A stretch of DNA of 29,721 nucleotides from Eshraghiella sp964576255 (GCA_964576255.1 CAZNUK010000022.1:1-29721), one strand, 5' to 3'. Shown: positions 6,265 to 14,124, counted from the first letter of the stretch. Notes: generated by a model not told the origin, from the letters alone. A program made the numbers and translations.

Positions 6265-8175
6265 TTACAGTGGTAAAGAAGAGGATAAATCCTCCCATTC
6301 CTCCATATAAGCTTCTAATTCTTCATTAACCTTATTAATCTGCTCAGAAAGCTCAGAAAGCTTAGTGTATGCCGACTGATTCTCCGGAACATTATACATT
6401 ATCTCCAATTGGGCAAGTTCCTGCTCCTTATCCTCAATGAGCTTTTCTATCTTCTGAATTTTCTGCCGGATTTTGGAGGCTTCTTTACCTGTATTATAAT
6501 ACTTAGTAGCTTCTTTTTGAACCTTTTCCTCTTTGGCAGTATTCTGCGCCGCTTCTGCTGCAAGCAAAAGCTTATCTTGCTCTTCTCTATACTCCTCGTA
6601 TCCATAAGGATAATAGGTCACTTTGTCATCTGCAAATATAAGAAGGGCATCCGCCACCTCTCTGATAAAATATCTGTCATGGGATACAAAAAGTACTGTT
6701 CCCGTAAAATTCTTGAGCATAGCTTCCAAAGTTTCCTTGCCCACTATGTCCATATGGTTGGTTGGCTCATCCAATATAAGATAGTTTGGCTTGGTCTTAA
6801 AAATCTTACACAGAGCAAGTCTTACCTTCTCTCCACCGGAAAGCATATTTATCTTCTTAAACACTTCTTCCTGAGTGAACAAAAAAGCTCCCAAAGCAGA
6901 ACGCACCTCATTCTCCTTAAGACTTGGAAATTCATCCCAAAAATCTTCAAGAACTGTTTTGTCATTATTGTACTGAGCCATCTGCTGGTCAAAATAACCT
7001 ATGTCAACATTCGCTCCGATTCGGTATTCGCCACCAAGTGCAGGAATTTTACCCACAATTGTTTTAACAAAGGTGGACTTACCAGTTCCGTTATCTCCGA
7101 TTATGGCGATTTTCTGTCCCTTGTTCTGCTCAGCGGAAATCACTGACAACACCTTGTCGTATCCGATTTCCAAATCCTTAGTGTAAAGGACCTGTTTATA
7201 GCTTTCCCTGTCCGGAGTAAAATTAGCATGAAAGCTTTTTAAATCATATCTGGCAGGGGCTTCAACAATATTCATATGTTCAATTTGTTTTAGTTTAGAA
7301 CGGGTCATGGCAACCTTGCTTGGCTTGTTTTTGAACCTTTCAATGAGTGCCTGAAGTCTTTCGATTTCTTTTTTCTGCAGGTTGTGGTCCTTATATTGTT
7401 TTTCCCAATTGGCTTTTTTCTGCTTAACAAAATCAGTGTAATTACCTACATATCTGGTGGTTGTGCCATATTCGATTTCGTACACCACATCCGACAGTCT
7501 GTCCAGAAAATATCTGTCGTGGGATACAACTACAACCGCTCTGTTGTAATCTCTTAAATAACCCTCTAACCATCTTACTGTATCCATATCAAGGTGGTTG
7601 GTTGGCTCATCTAATAAAAGTATATCCGGCTTACTAAGAAGCATACGGGCAAAAGCGATTTTGGTCTGTTGCCCTCCTGAGAACTCCAAAAGTGGCTTCT
7701 TACGGTCCTCCTTGGTAAAACCAAATTTCTTAAGAACAATATCAAATTCCTTCTGATATGTGTAACCTCCAAGGTATTCGTATCTGTCCTGCAAATTAGT
7801 ATAAGCTTTAATGTTAGCTTCAGATGGGTCCGCTTCCATTACTTCAAGAAGTTCATTCAGTCTGTTACCCATACCGATAAGCTCTGCAAAGGCTTTTTGT
7901 ACCTCTTCCTCCATAGTTATGGAAGGGTCGCGAAACGCCATCTGCTTAAGATAACCAATAGTAGGATTTCCTGATTTAGCGATAAAAATATCCTCATCGC
8001 TGTCTCTTTTTGCCAAATCCACTTCTCCGGCAATAAGCTTTAAAAGCGTGGTTTTGCCGCAACCGTTACGTCCTACAATTGCTATCTTTTCTGTATTTCT
8101 TATTTCAAAATTAACCTCTGATAAAATGACCTCCGCTCCAAATTCCACAGCGCCATTTACGATTTGATACAACAT
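6265..8175 (-). CDS. ABC-F family ATP-binding protein
   Basis: A 636-residue soluble protein with two ABC ATPase domains and no membrane segment. Domain 1 has Walker A GRNGCGKTT (about residue 35), signature FSGGQQTK and Walker B LLLDEPTNHLD. Domain 2 has Walker A GDNGTGKST (about 360), signature LSGGEKVR and LILDEPTNHMD. Both retain the catalytic Glu. A charged linker (about 245-300) joins them, and residues 545-636 form a long coiled coil like that of Uup/YdiF types. ABC-F proteins bind the ribosomal E site and rescue or regulate translation; a minority give antibiotic resistance by target protection. Operon context favours housekeeping translation. The start at 8175 overlaps the end of dus by 19 bases, implying translational coupling. 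Confidence 0.94.
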   Translation of the reverse strand: MLYQIVNGAVEFGAEVILSEVNFEIRNTEKIAIVGRNGCGKTTLLKLIAGEVDLAKRDSDEDIFIAKSGNPTIGYLKQMAFRDPSITMEEEVQKAFAELIGMGNRLNELLEVMEADPSEANIKAYTNLQDRYEYLGGYTYQKEFDIVLKKFGFTKEDRKKPLLEFSGGQQTKIAFARMLLSKPDILLLDEPTNHLDMDTVRWLEGYLRDYNRAVVVVSHDRYFLDRLSDVVYEIEYGTTTRYVGNYTDFVKQKKANWEKQYKDHNLQKKEIERLQALIERFKNKPSKVAMTRSKLKQIEHMNIVEAPARYDLKSFHANFTPDRESYKQVLYTKDLEIGYDKVLSVISAEQNKGQKIAIIGDNGTGKSTFVKTIVGKIPALGGEYRIGANVDIGYFDQQMAQYNNDKTVLEDFWDEFPSLKENEVRSALGAFLFTQEEVFKKINMLSGGEKVRLALCKIFKTKPNYLILDEPTNHMDIVGKETLEAMLKNFTGTVLFVSHDRYFIREVADALLIFADDKVTYYPYGYEEYREEQDKLLLAAEAAQNTAKEEKVQKEATKYYNTGKEASKIRQKIQKIEKLIEDKEQELAQLEIMYNVPENQSAYTKLSELSEQINKVNEELEAYMEEWEDLSSSLPL

Positions 8176-9083
8176 TTCATCATATTCCTTACTGCAATTT
8201 CGTATTCCATATAACTTTGAGATTTGCGAATATCCTTCATGGCAGCTTCATTGTCCATAAAAAAACTACCCATAAATACCCAAAGTGCCTTTAATTTAAA
8301 CAAGACATTTCTCTCTTCTTTGATTTCTTCCCTATATCCTTTATATAAAAGCTCGTGAAAAAGCTTCATCTCTTCAATTGTGGCACTCTCTCCGCCACGA
8401 AGAATTCTAGGAAGTGCCGGGTTAGTCAATAGTCCTCTTCCAAGCATTATCCTGTCAACACTTGGAAACATAGAAGTAATCCTCTCATAATCCGCCTTGG
8501 AATTAATGTCACCATTATAACAAAGAGGATGTACACATTCTTCAACCGCTTCCGAAAAAGCCAAAAGATTAGGTGTCCCTTCATAAAAATCCTTCATAAG
8601 TCTTGGATGAACAATTAATTCCTCCATATGAAAATGATTATATATTTTAATTAAATCCGAAAACTCCTCGGGATTATATGCACCGATTCTGGTTTTCACT
8701 GAGATTTTTAAAGGGCATTCTCTAAAAATCGTTTCAAGAAAAATCTCAAGTTCATCAGTTACCTTAAGAAATCCCGCGCCTCTGTTTTTGGCGGTTACTG
8801 TTCCTGAAGGACAACCCAGATTGAGGTTAACGCTTTCATAACCCCTATCTTCAAGCTGTTTTGCAATCGCCAAAAATTCCCCCGTTCTATTAGTAAGAAT
8901 CTGAGGAATAACGGTCATATTAAGATTATTTTCAGGTAGGACTTCCATTTTTTCCTTGGAGCTCAATTTCTTACTGGCAAGAAAAGGAGTAAAATATCCG
9001 TCCATCTCTCCAAAACATTCCCTATGGGCGTTACGGTATACATATCCCGTCAACCCCTCCATAGGCGCAAGATATAATTTCAT
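8157..9083 (-). CDS. dus: tRNA-dihydrouridine synthase
   Basis: A 308-residue flavin-dependent enzyme that reduces uridines in the tRNA D-loop. It begins with the FMN-binding YLAPMEGLTGYVYR, has the catalytic Cys in NLGCPSGTV (about residue 99), SVKTRIG and the phosphate-binding CYNGDINS and IMLGRGLLTNPAL stretches of the TIM barrel, and a C-terminal helical domain. Which Dus subgroup it belongs to is not clear. Its ATG overlaps the stop of the sigma-like gene by one base (TAATG), and its 3' end overlaps the ABC-F start, so the three are tightly coupled. Confidence 0.93.
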   Translation of the reverse strand: MKLYLAPMEGLTGYVYRNAHRECFGEMDGYFTPFLASKKLSSKEKMEVLPENNLNMTVIPQILTNRTGEFLAIAKQLEDRGYESVNLNLGCPSGTVTAKNRGAGFLKVTDELEIFLETIFRECPLKISVKTRIGAYNPEEFSDLIKIYNHFHMEELIVHPRLMKDFYEGTPNLLAFSEAVEECVHPLCYNGDINSKADYERITSMFPSVDRIMLGRGLLTNPALPRILRGGESATIEEMKLFHELLYKGYREEIKEERNVLFKLKALWVFMGSFFMDNEAAMKDIRKSQSYMEYEIAVRNMMKCCIKS

Positions 9084-9820
9084 TATTTTTTATCTGCCTT
9101 TTTAATTATTTCTAAAATATCACAAAGTTCATCTATATCAAGTCCGGTATACAAAGAAAGTGCCTCAACGCTTGGCTCCTCTCCACGCTCTTCTCTGAGA
9201 AGCTTAATAGCTTCGTTAATGAGATTGGCTTTACCAAGAACTGTCTGCTCACTATCCTCTTCTCCTGCAATGTCCGAAATGTAATCCTTCATGGCGGTTG
9301 TAACTGCACAAGAAAGTTCTTCCTCCACATCCACGGCCTGTTTGCTTCCACATAACTCGGTAAGCTTTAAAAACAAGCCCATATTACCTTCCTGAATAAT
9401 ATCTTCAAGGCAATATCTCGCAGGATATTCTCTTGCTTCATCCACAATACGTTTCATCCAGCTGTCGCAGATTTTACTAATTACGTCCTTATCACCCTGC
9501 AAAAGCTTAACATACATCATAGAAAGCTCATTGTCAGAATATATCTTAAGGTTATTAACCTCTTCCATATACATTCCAAAAACTTTGGACTCTACAATAT
9601 CCTCTGCTACTGTCTCCGGCTCATTCTCCACGCAAGGAACATTCTCCACCTGTGGTTCTTCATCGGTAAAAAGATATTCCATAACCATATTTTCCTGAAG
9701 AGGAGTAAGCTCGGTTTCTTTAAAATATCCCATTATCTCTTCTCTGGTAAGAGGCTTAGCTGCTGTTCTGACAATCTCCTTAACCTCTCTTAGAGTCTCC
9801 ATAAACACATTACGATCCAT
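9083..9820 (-). CDS. Sigma-70-like protein lacking region 4
   Basis: A 245-residue acidic protein. Residues 1-50 resemble sigma region 1.1 (PLTREEIMGYFK, ELTPLQENMVMEYL). Residues 83-110 resemble region 1.2 (YMEEVNNLKIYSDNELSMMY), and 111-155 resemble region 2.1-2.2, ending in LEDIIQEGNMGLF, very close to the core-polymerase-binding DLIQEGNIGL. The aromatic FSTYATWWIRQ core that melts promoters is absent, replaced by an acidic, Cys-containing helix. Residues 200-245 resemble region 3 (EAIKLLREERGEEPSVEALSLYTGLDIDEL). There is no region 4. It could bind core RNA polymerase without promoter recognition, as a regulator or decoy; this is inference. RBS AAGGAG is 9 bases before the ATG; it lies 15 bases after rsmH. 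Confidence 0.75.
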   Translation of the reverse strand: MDRNVFMETLREVKEIVRTAAKPLTREEIMGYFKETELTPLQENMVMEYLFTDEEPQVENVPCVENEPETVAEDIVESKVFGMYMEEVNNLKIYSDNELSMMYVKLLQGDKDVISKICDSWMKRIVDEAREYPARYCLEDIIQEGNMGLFLKLTELCGSKQAVDVEEELSCAVTTAMKDYISDIAGEEDSEQTVLGKANLINEAIKLLREERGEEPSVEALSLYTGLDIDELCDILEIIKKADKK

Positions 9821-9835
9821 TATAATTAACTCCTT

Positions 9836-10879
9836 CTATGCCTTAATCGCCCAACGCATTTTGGTGGAATGAGCTCTGGAATTTCTTGCGCACTCCTCCT
9901 TGGAAGGTCTAATAACCTCCTTGGCGATATCCTTATACAGTCCTTCGTTATAGTGCTCTTTAAAAACACGCTTTACTAATTTATCTTCACCGGAATGAAA
10001 AGTAAGTATCGCCACTCTTCCTCCTGGTCTTAGGGCATCCGGCAGCTTTGACAGAAAATCATATAGTACTTCAAACTCATTATTAATATCAATTCTTAAT
10101 GCCTGAAATACTCTGGCGCAGGTCTTTTTAACAACATCCTTGCGCTCGTTCTCAGGTACAAAGCTAAGAGCACCTTCAATTATATCTTTAAGTCTGGTGG
10201 TGGTATCCACAGGCTTTTTTCTTCTCTCATTAATAATAACTTTTGCTATCTTATCCGCGTATGGCTCATCTGAATTCTCCACAAGCATTCCATACAGCTC
10301 TTCATATGAAATTCCTGCAAGTCTCTCGGCTGCCGAAATTCCCTTGGATGGGTCCAGTCTCAAATCAAGTGGACCTTCTGTTTTAAAAGAAAAACCTCTA
10401 TCCGGATTGTCAATCTGCATTGACGACACACCAAGGTCTGCCAAAATAAAGTCAAAACCACCAACCTCTTTAGCAAGTTCATCAATACGAGCAAAATTCA
10501 TAAGTCTGACGCTTAAAATCTCTTCACCAAAGCCTGCATCTGCAAGTCTCTTTGTGGTCTTTGCCGATTCAATAGGGTCCACATCCGTTGCATAGATATG
10601 TCCCTTCCCCTGAAGGCATTTTAACATCTCCAAGGTATGTCCGCCGTACCCAAGGGTTGCGTCCATTCCCTGCTCACCCGGTTGAATATTAAGAAAATCC
10701 AAAATTTCCTGAACACAGATTGATATATGCATACCGGCAGGGGTATTTCCCTTACTGATTACTTTTTCAACTGTATCCTTATATTTCTCTGGATTATGTT
10801 CTTTGTATTTTTCACTGAAATGTCGCGGATGGGTTCCTTTGTAACGAACCCTGCGCACATGCTTAATCTCTTCTGACAT
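9836..10879 (-). CDS. rsmH: RsmH-like 16S rRNA (cytosine(1402)-N4)-methyltransferase, N-terminally extended
   Basis: A 347-residue SAM-dependent methyltransferase of the MraW/RsmH family. The SAM-binding motif MDATLGYGGHT is near residues 72-82, then ATDVDP, DFILADLGVSSMQID, the RGFSFKTEGPLDLRLD loop, CARVFQALRIDINNE and a C-terminal AILTFHSGEDKLVKR. Ahead of it is a basic extension of about 48 residues (RRVRYKGTHPRHFSEKYKEHNPEKY) that ordinary RsmH lacks. The dcw cluster (ftsL, ftsI, mraZ) is absent; instead it heads an operon of RNA-modification genes. It may be a second RsmH paralogue with a different target rather than the standard enzyme. RBS GAGG is 6 bases before the ATG, with a promoter 25 bases further up. 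Confidence 0.85.
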   Translation of the reverse strand: MSEEIKHVRRVRYKGTHPRHFSEKYKEHNPEKYKDTVEKVISKGNTPAGMHISICVQEILDFLNIQPGEQGMDATLGYGGHTLEMLKCLQGKGHIYATDVDPIESAKTTKRLADAGFGEEILSVRLMNFARIDELAKEVGGFDFILADLGVSSMQIDNPDRGFSFKTEGPLDLRLDPSKGISAAERLAGISYEELYGMLVENSDEPYADKIAKVIINERRKKPVDTTTRLKDIIEGALSFVPENERKDVVKKTCARVFQALRIDINNEFEVLYDFLSKLPDALRPGGRVAILTFHSGEDKLVKRVFKEHYNEGLYKDIAKEVIRPSKEECARNSRAHSTKMRWAIKA

Positions 10880-10900
10880 AATACACCTCGCATAAACCTT

Positions 10901-10929
10901 ATTTTAACATTGGTAGATTTTTTTGTAAA
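10901..10929 (-). promoter_or_regulatory. Promoter of the rsmH operon
   Basis: Minus-strand -35 TTTACA (10924-10929) and -10 TAAAAT (10901-10906), 17 bases apart; TGT precedes the -10, giving an extended element. It would drive the six-gene run down to 4052. Confidence 0.6.
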
Positions 10930-10945
10930 TAAAATATACATTATC

Positions 10946-10976
10946 ATAAAAACCGGTTCGCAAATTGCAAACCGGT
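10946..10976 (-). terminator. Rho-independent terminator of the ddh-Dabb pair
   Basis: On the minus strand, ACCGGTTTGCA pairs with the near-complementary TGCGAACCGGT around a 3-base loop, followed by TTTTTAT. It begins 8 bases past the stop codon of the Dabb gene. Confidence 0.85.
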
Positions 10977-10983
10977 CTTATAA

Positions 10984-11286
10984 TTACACAATAAAATCCA
11001 GACAGCTTCTGGTCTTGGTATATGGTCTTACCTTGCCATCAGCTACTTTTACATGTTCAGGATGTGTTGAGTATCCTTTGAGTGCTTCTTCACTCTCAAA
11101 AGTAGAATCAAGCATAACCTCCGCTGTAGAGGATGCCAAAGCCTCTGTCTGCACACGAATCTCCACAAGTCCCGGTATTTTGCCCTTAAGACTTTCAAGC
11201 CCTTCCTTAATCCCTGCCTTAATTGCAATTTTTTCTTCTTCTGAAAATTCATCCTTAAGCTGCCATAAAATAATGTGCTTAACCAT
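10984..11286 (-). CDS. Dabb-family (stress-responsive A/B barrel) protein
   Basis: A 100-residue protein with the Dabb ferredoxin-like fold. It opens with VKHIILWQLKDEFSEEE, has the mid-protein helix and IPGLVEIRVQTEAL, and ends with YSTHPEHVKVADGKVRPYTKTRSCLDF, all typical of the family. Dabb proteins form dimeric alpha-beta barrels; their substrates in bacteria are mostly unknown, and no catalytic claim can be made. RBS GGAGG is 9 bases before the ATG. It lies 22 bases after the diaminopimelate dehydrogenase gene and shares its terminator, so they are probably co-transcribed. Confidence 0.88.
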   Translation of the reverse strand: MVKHIILWQLKDEFSEEEKIAIKAGIKEGLESLKGKIPGLVEIRVQTEALASSTAEVMLDSTFESEEALKGYSTHPEHVKVADGKVRPYTKTRSCLDFIV

Positions 11287-11308
11287 CTTAATATACCTCC
11301 GTTATATC

Positions 11309-12295
11309 TTACAGTAAATGAGCAATTAAATCCTCTCTGCTCTGTGAGCTAAGGTAAACAGGCGGAATATCAAATACAGTCTTACAGCCTGTCTGTCCTT
11401 CCTTATTCATACGATATGCAGCTCTTGCATATGCCACAATTACACTTGATGTGAATTCAGGATTAGAGTCCAGCTTAAGGTTATACTCAATAATATGGGT
11501 ATTTTCTTCTTCCCAGCCTGTCTTACCTGAGCGAATTACAAAGCCACCATGTGGAATTCCACTATGCTTTTCATTGAATTCTTCTTCGCTGATAAAATGA
11601 ACAATTGTGTCATAATCGGCAAAGTAGTTAGGCATTGTCTTGATGGTCTCAGAAACCTTATCCGCATCTGCCCCTTCTTCTAATACAACAAAACATTCTC
11701 TGATATGCTTCTCTCTTGTTGAAAGCTCAGGATTCTTACCTGCTCTTACCGCCTCAAGGGCTGCATCTACAGGAATTGTATACTGCTTACCATTCTTAAC
11801 ACCAGGAACTCTTCTGATAGCATCTGAATGTCCCTGACTAACGCCCTTTCCCCAGAAAGTATAATCATTACCCACAGGAAGAACTGCGTTACCATACAAT
11901 CTGTTAAGAGAGAACATTCCCGGATCCCAGCCAACAGAAATAATTCCGATTGTGCCGGCTGCTTTAGCCACCGCTTCAACATTAGCAACATGCTCAGGAA
12001 TTCTTGCGTGGGTATCAAAGCTATCCACAACATTAAAGTACTTCGCATATTCCGGTGTCTGAACAGGAAGATCTGTAGCACTTCCTCCGCAAAGAATTAA
12101 AACATCTATTCTATCCTTCCAATCTAAGATATCATCTACCGAGCATACCGCTGCACTCTTGGTAAGAATATTAACGTTCTTTGGTTCTCTTCTCGTAAAA
12201 ACTGCAACCAATTCCATATCGTCATTCTGTTTAATTGCACATTCTACGCCTCGTCCTAAGTTGCCATAGCCTAAAATTCCGATTTTAATACTCAT
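11309..12295 (-). CDS. ddh: meso-Diaminopimelate D-dehydrogenase
   Basis: A 328-residue NADPH-dependent enzyme that makes meso-diaminopimelate from tetrahydrodipicolinate and ammonia in one step, feeding lysine and peptidoglycan synthesis. It shows the Rossmann motif GYGNLGRGVE near residue 9, the family-specific VVDSFDTHARIPEH, SVGWDPGMFSLNRLYGNAVLP, TFWGKGVSQGHSDAIRRVPGVK and HGGFVIRSGKTG, and has the usual length of about 325-330. It is not DapB or homoserine dehydrogenase; the SQGHSDA stretch is diagnostic. AGGAGG is 9 bases before the ATG. It is divergent from the hemolysin III gene, and no clear promoter of its own was found in the shared 200-base gap. Confidence 0.95.
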   Translation of the reverse strand: MSIKIGILGYGNLGRGVECAIKQNDDMELVAVFTRREPKNVNILTKSAAVCSVDDILDWKDRIDVLILCGGSATDLPVQTPEYAKYFNVVDSFDTHARIPEHVANVEAVAKAAGTIGIISVGWDPGMFSLNRLYGNAVLPVGNDYTFWGKGVSQGHSDAIRRVPGVKNGKQYTIPVDAALEAVRAGKNPELSTREKHIRECFVVLEEGADADKVSETIKTMPNYFADYDTIVHFISEEEFNEKHSGIPHGGFVIRSGKTGWEEENTHIIEYNLKLDSNPEFTSSVIVAYARAAYRMNKEGQTGCKTVFDIPPVYLSSQSREDLIAHLL

Positions 12296-12402
12296 AAATA
12301 ATATCCTCCTAATTTGGTTAACCTATAAACAACCACATTTAATACAAAAATTACTTTATCACAGTGCATTTAATTTTTCCATATATTTTTGATATTTTTC
12401 TA

Positions 12403-12431
12403 TTGACATCCACCGCATTGTGATGTAGTAT
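12403..12431 (+). promoter_or_regulatory. Promoter of the hemolysin III gene
   Basis: -35 TTGACA (12403-12408, consensus) and -10 TAGTAT (12426-12431) with a 17-base spacer. The leader, about 60 bases, contains the small inverted repeat GTAGT/ACTAC at 12447-12463. Confidence 0.7.
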
Positions 12432-12496
12432 GAATTTATATTGAATGTAGTTTTAATTACTACGTCAAGCGTTCAAGTTAACAAGGAGGTATGTTT

Positions 12497-13153
12497 ATGC
12501 AGATAACAATCAGAGAACCGGGCAGTGCCATTACACATTTTATAGGGATGCTTTTAGCCGCAGTGGCTACACTTCCTTTGCTACTAAAGACAGCTATGAC
12601 CAGCAATGTGGATTCCGTTAAGGCTATGACTATTTTTGCTATCAGTATGATTCTATTATATGGCGCCAGCACCTTATATCATTCAGTTAATCTTAAAGGG
12701 AAATATTTGGAATTTTTTAAGAAAATGGACCATATGATGATTTTTGTGCTTATAGCAGGCTCCTACACCCCTATTTGCATGATTGCTTTAGGAGGCAGAC
12801 TGGGGTATGACTTACTTCTCCTTATCTGGGGCATTGCTTTTGTGGGTATGCTTATTAAAGCCCTGTGGATTAATTGTCCAAAATGGTTTTCTTCAATAAT
12901 ATATATTGCCATGGGCTGGGTATGCGTGGCGGTATTCGGCAAGCTCACTGTGGCAATGGGCTCTACTGCTTTTGGATGGCTTCTTGCCGGCGGAATTATA
13001 TACACCATCGGAGGGGTTATATATGCAATTAAGATTCCTGCCTTGGATAATAAGAAAAAATTCTTTGGTACACATGAGATTTTTCACCTGTTTGTGATGG
13101 GCGGAAGCATCTGCCATTTTATATGTATGTATAATATAACACCATTACCATAA
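12497..13153 (+). CDS. Hemolysin III family (PAQR-type) membrane protein
   Basis: A 218-residue integral membrane protein with about seven hydrophobic segments. Family motifs are seen in order: EPGSAITHFIGMLLA at the start, YGASTLYHSV with the conserved His, DHMMIFVLIAGSYTP, and HEIFHLFVMGGSICHF at the end. The Ser, Asp and three His of the PAQR metal site are therefore all present. Members are predicted metal-dependent membrane amidase-like proteins; haemolytic activity was reported for a Bacillus cereus homologue, but the cellular role is unsettled. I chose the ATG at 12497, with AAGGAGG 7 bases upstream, over the ATG at 12491, which would leave one base of spacing. It is a single gene convergent with the hydrolase gene. 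Confidence 0.9.
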   Translation: MQITIREPGSAITHFIGMLLAAVATLPLLLKTAMTSNVDSVKAMTIFAISMILLYGASTLYHSVNLKGKYLEFFKKMDHMMIFVLIAGSYTPICMIALGGRLGYDLLLLIWGIAFVGMLIKALWINCPKWFSSIIYIAMGWVCVAVFGKLTVAMGSTAFGWLLAGGIIYTIGGVIYAIKIPALDNKKKFFGTHEIFHLFVMGGSICHFICMYNITPLP

Positions 13154-13154
13154 C

Positions 13155-13175
13155 AAAAGGGGCTTAATGCCCCTT
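13155..13175 (-). terminator. Terminator shared at the convergent hemolysin III / hydrolase ends
   Basis: The stem AAGGGGC/GCCCCTT with a 5-base loop lies between the two convergent stop codons (13151-13153 and 13174-13176). On the minus strand it is followed by TTGTT, a weak tail; on the plus strand by AATTAG, so termination in that direction is doubtful. Confidence 0.5.
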
Positions 13176-14073
13176 AATTAGTAATTGAAATTTCTGTTTC
13201 CTTCTTCAAATGATATTTAATCAACCTATTCTGCTCCAAATCCTCTCTAAACATATCCACTCCGTTAATATGGCTATTATCGTAGGTTTTGTAATAATAT
13301 ATGCCTTTGGAGGTATTGCAACAGGAACTATACACTGTAATTCTGTATTTTTCGCCTGCCATGTCACAGCCTCGCGGCTTGCTAACACTTCCCAATATAT
13401 GAAAAAACTGGCTGATGCTCTCACACTCTGAACTACCTGAGGCAGAGTTCTTTTTTATAAAAACCGCCCGGACAAATCTTGATTTGGAAGATAAATCTCC
13501 CGGAATCTGCGTTATCTCATCATACTCATATAGATTATTAAGCTGCCTGTCAAAGGAAGGATTATTCGTAAGAACCTCCTGAGGATTATCGTATATTCGT
13601 ATTCCATCTTTAACTGCTTCAACCACAATTGACTCCTTCTGGTCAGTAATCATCCAATGAAGGGGCGTCAGCGAAAAATCGCCATTAAACGCTTCGTCCA
13701 GAATGTTAATCTCTGATAATATTTTTTTAGTTTCTGTTATATTGGCACACTGACCTAATATCCAAGGTATCAGTTCAAATGGCGTTATATTGGTTTTATT
13801 AATATCAAAAGGTGAATACCATGCATTACCCGGAAATTCAAGCCCCGCCATACTAAGCCCCATCTCATTAGTGGCATCATAGTATAAGGGATAACCATCC
13901 ACCTCAATTCCCATTCCAATAATGGCGTAATGTTCCTTAAGAGTTCCACTTTTTCTGAATGGAAGAGGAAAATTACGCGGAGTAATAATTACATCTTCGT
14001 TATAAGAATATTCCAAATCAAGGTTTCTTCCAAAATAATGATCTTTCGTACAATATGCGATTGCAGTACACAT
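13174..14073 (-). CDS. Choloylglycine hydrolase family protein (bile salt hydrolase / penicillin V acylase type)
   Basis: A 299-residue Ntn-hydrolase that cleaves linear amides, classically taurine- or glycine-conjugated bile acids or penicillin V. The nucleophile is C2, exposed once Met1 is removed, and MCTAIAY is a typical start. R16 and D19 in FGRNLDLEY, the LSMAGLEFPGNAWY stretch (72-86), LTNNPSFDRQL near 168-178 with the active-site Asn, and SRFVRAVF with the Arg near 202 all fit. There is no signal peptide, so it is cytoplasmic. Bile salt hydrolase is favoured by TPRNFPLPF and the length, but sequence alone cannot separate it from penicillin acylase. The ATG follows a U-tract and its GGAGG lies inside the upstream rubrerythrin terminator hairpin, so expression may need read-through or a promoter hidden in the hairpin. 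Confidence 0.88.
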   Translation of the reverse strand: MCTAIAYCTKDHYFGRNLDLEYSYNEDVIITPRNFPLPFRKSGTLKEHYAIIGMGIEVDGYPLYYDATNEMGLSMAGLEFPGNAWYSPFDINKTNITPFELIPWILGQCANITETKKILSEINILDEAFNGDFSLTPLHWMITDQKESIVVEAVKDGIRIYDNPQEVLTNNPSFDRQLNNLYEYDEITQIPGDLSSKSRFVRAVFIKKNSASGSSECESISQFFHILGSVSKPRGCDMAGEKYRITVYSSCCNTSKGIYYYKTYDNSHINGVDMFREDLEQNRLIKYHLKKETEISITN

Positions 14074-14124
14074 AAAAAAACAACCTCCAAATTATATTCA
14101 TATGGATATAATTTGCAGGTTGTT
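14074..14124 (-). terminator. Rubrerythrin terminator that also carries the hydrolase ribosome binding site
   Basis: On the minus strand two stacked helices, AACAACCT/AGGTTGTT and AAATTATAT/ATATAATTT, with a 2-base internal bulge and an 8-base loop, are followed by a run of T that reaches the hydrolase ATG at 14073. The hydrolase Shine-Dalgarno GGAGG (14084-14088) is in the 3' arm. A TATAAT occurs in the same arm (14091-14096) with no good -35. Confidence 0.8.

Noticed and set aside
6409..7146. A 245-residue open frame on the plus strand opposite the ABC-F gene
   Set aside because: It mirrors a strongly conserved coding strand, has no ribosome binding site and shows no family features.
10140..10595. 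A 151-residue plus-strand frame opposite rsmH
   Set aside because: It is a shadow of the RsmH coding strand without ribosome binding site or conserved features.
13158..13175. Strong terminator for the plus-strand hemolysin III gene
   Set aside because: The hairpin has no T-tract on the plus strand; it suits the minus strand only weakly.
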